A DNA stretch of 23,847 nucleotides from Ruminiclostridium sp. GTDB lineage: Bacteria; Bacillota; Clostridia; DSM-8532. Shown here in pieces: positions 23,773 through 23,847 of the stretch; the stretch's first letter is position 1; each line of letters starts with the position of its first letter. Under the pieces are notes generated by a model, which did not search any database, was not told the origin of the DNA, and worked only from the letters and a program-made list of their open reading frames with translations. Location of the stretch: the NCBI GenBank assembly GCA_003535195.1, contig DOHN01000102.1, positions 1 to 23,847 of the forward strand, given 5' to 3'. The position numbers and the translations under genes were made by a program.

Positions 23773-23847
23773 AAAAAATAGGGATCACTGTTTCTATTTA
23801 GCGATCATAATGACTTTGAAAAGCGGCAGAGTGATGTTTCAGTGCGT

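Overview
The window looks like chromosomal DNA from an anaerobic, low-to-moderate G+C Bacillota of the class Clostridia. Indicators are a Gram-positive PolC, a YmfF/YmfH-type M16 peptidase pair, a HAAS-DUF4097 envelope protein, a PrsA-like foldase, a hisS-aspS pair, an [FeFe]-hydrogenase-like sensor and strong AGGAGG-type ribosome binding sites. No phage, insertion sequence, CRISPR array, rRNA or tRNA was seen, so it reads as core chromosome with a few unusual proteins.

Layout. (1) 1-3766, minus strand: a compact operon reading ymfF-like, ymfH-like (4-base overlap), lgt, then the first 36 codons of a probable RodA/FtsW-family protein cut by the window edge. (2) 3767-4119: a noncoding stretch with divergent promoter candidates, a long imperfect hairpin and a terminator-like hairpin with seven T. 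(3) 4120-6730, plus strand: a membrane diguanylate cyclase and a HAAS-DUF4097 protein with its own promoter. (4) 6764-8011, minus: a Thermotoga-type adenosylhomocysteinase. Divergent from it at 8114-10042 is a soluble protein joining ferredoxin motifs, an [FeFe]-hydrogenase H-cluster domain, a four-Cys Fe-S motif and a chemotaxis signalling domain. (5) 10153-18771, minus: pnp, polC, signal peptidase I, aspS and hisS. The hisS-aspS-sipS-polC part appears to be one transcription unit from a good sigma-A promoter at 18842-18870, with pnp after a 219-base gap. (6) 18867-19334, minus: a hotdog acyl-CoA thioesterase. (7) 19556-20586, plus: azlC-azlD, branched-chain amino acid export. (8) 20583-22133, minus: a polytopic GT-C-like membrane protein. 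(9) 22331-23215, plus: a membrane-anchored parvulin foldase with terminator. (10) 23362-23772, plus: a small membrane zinc-ribbon protein.

How the parts relate. Lgt, signal peptidase I, the PrsA-like foldase, the RodA/FtsW start, the GT-C protein and the DUF4097 protein all serve envelope biogenesis. AhcY and PNP are steps of S-adenosylhomocysteine and purine nucleoside salvage. The diguanylate cyclase and the hydrogenase-chemotaxis fusion are signal-output proteins.

The two observations most worth pursuing are a PolC that lacks the internal 3'-5' exonuclease domain while keeping an apparently complete PHP metal site, and a hydrogenase-like redox or H2 sensor fused directly to a cytoplasmic chemotaxis domain. 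The structured, terminator-bearing leader ahead of the diguanylate cyclase is a third, weaker lead.
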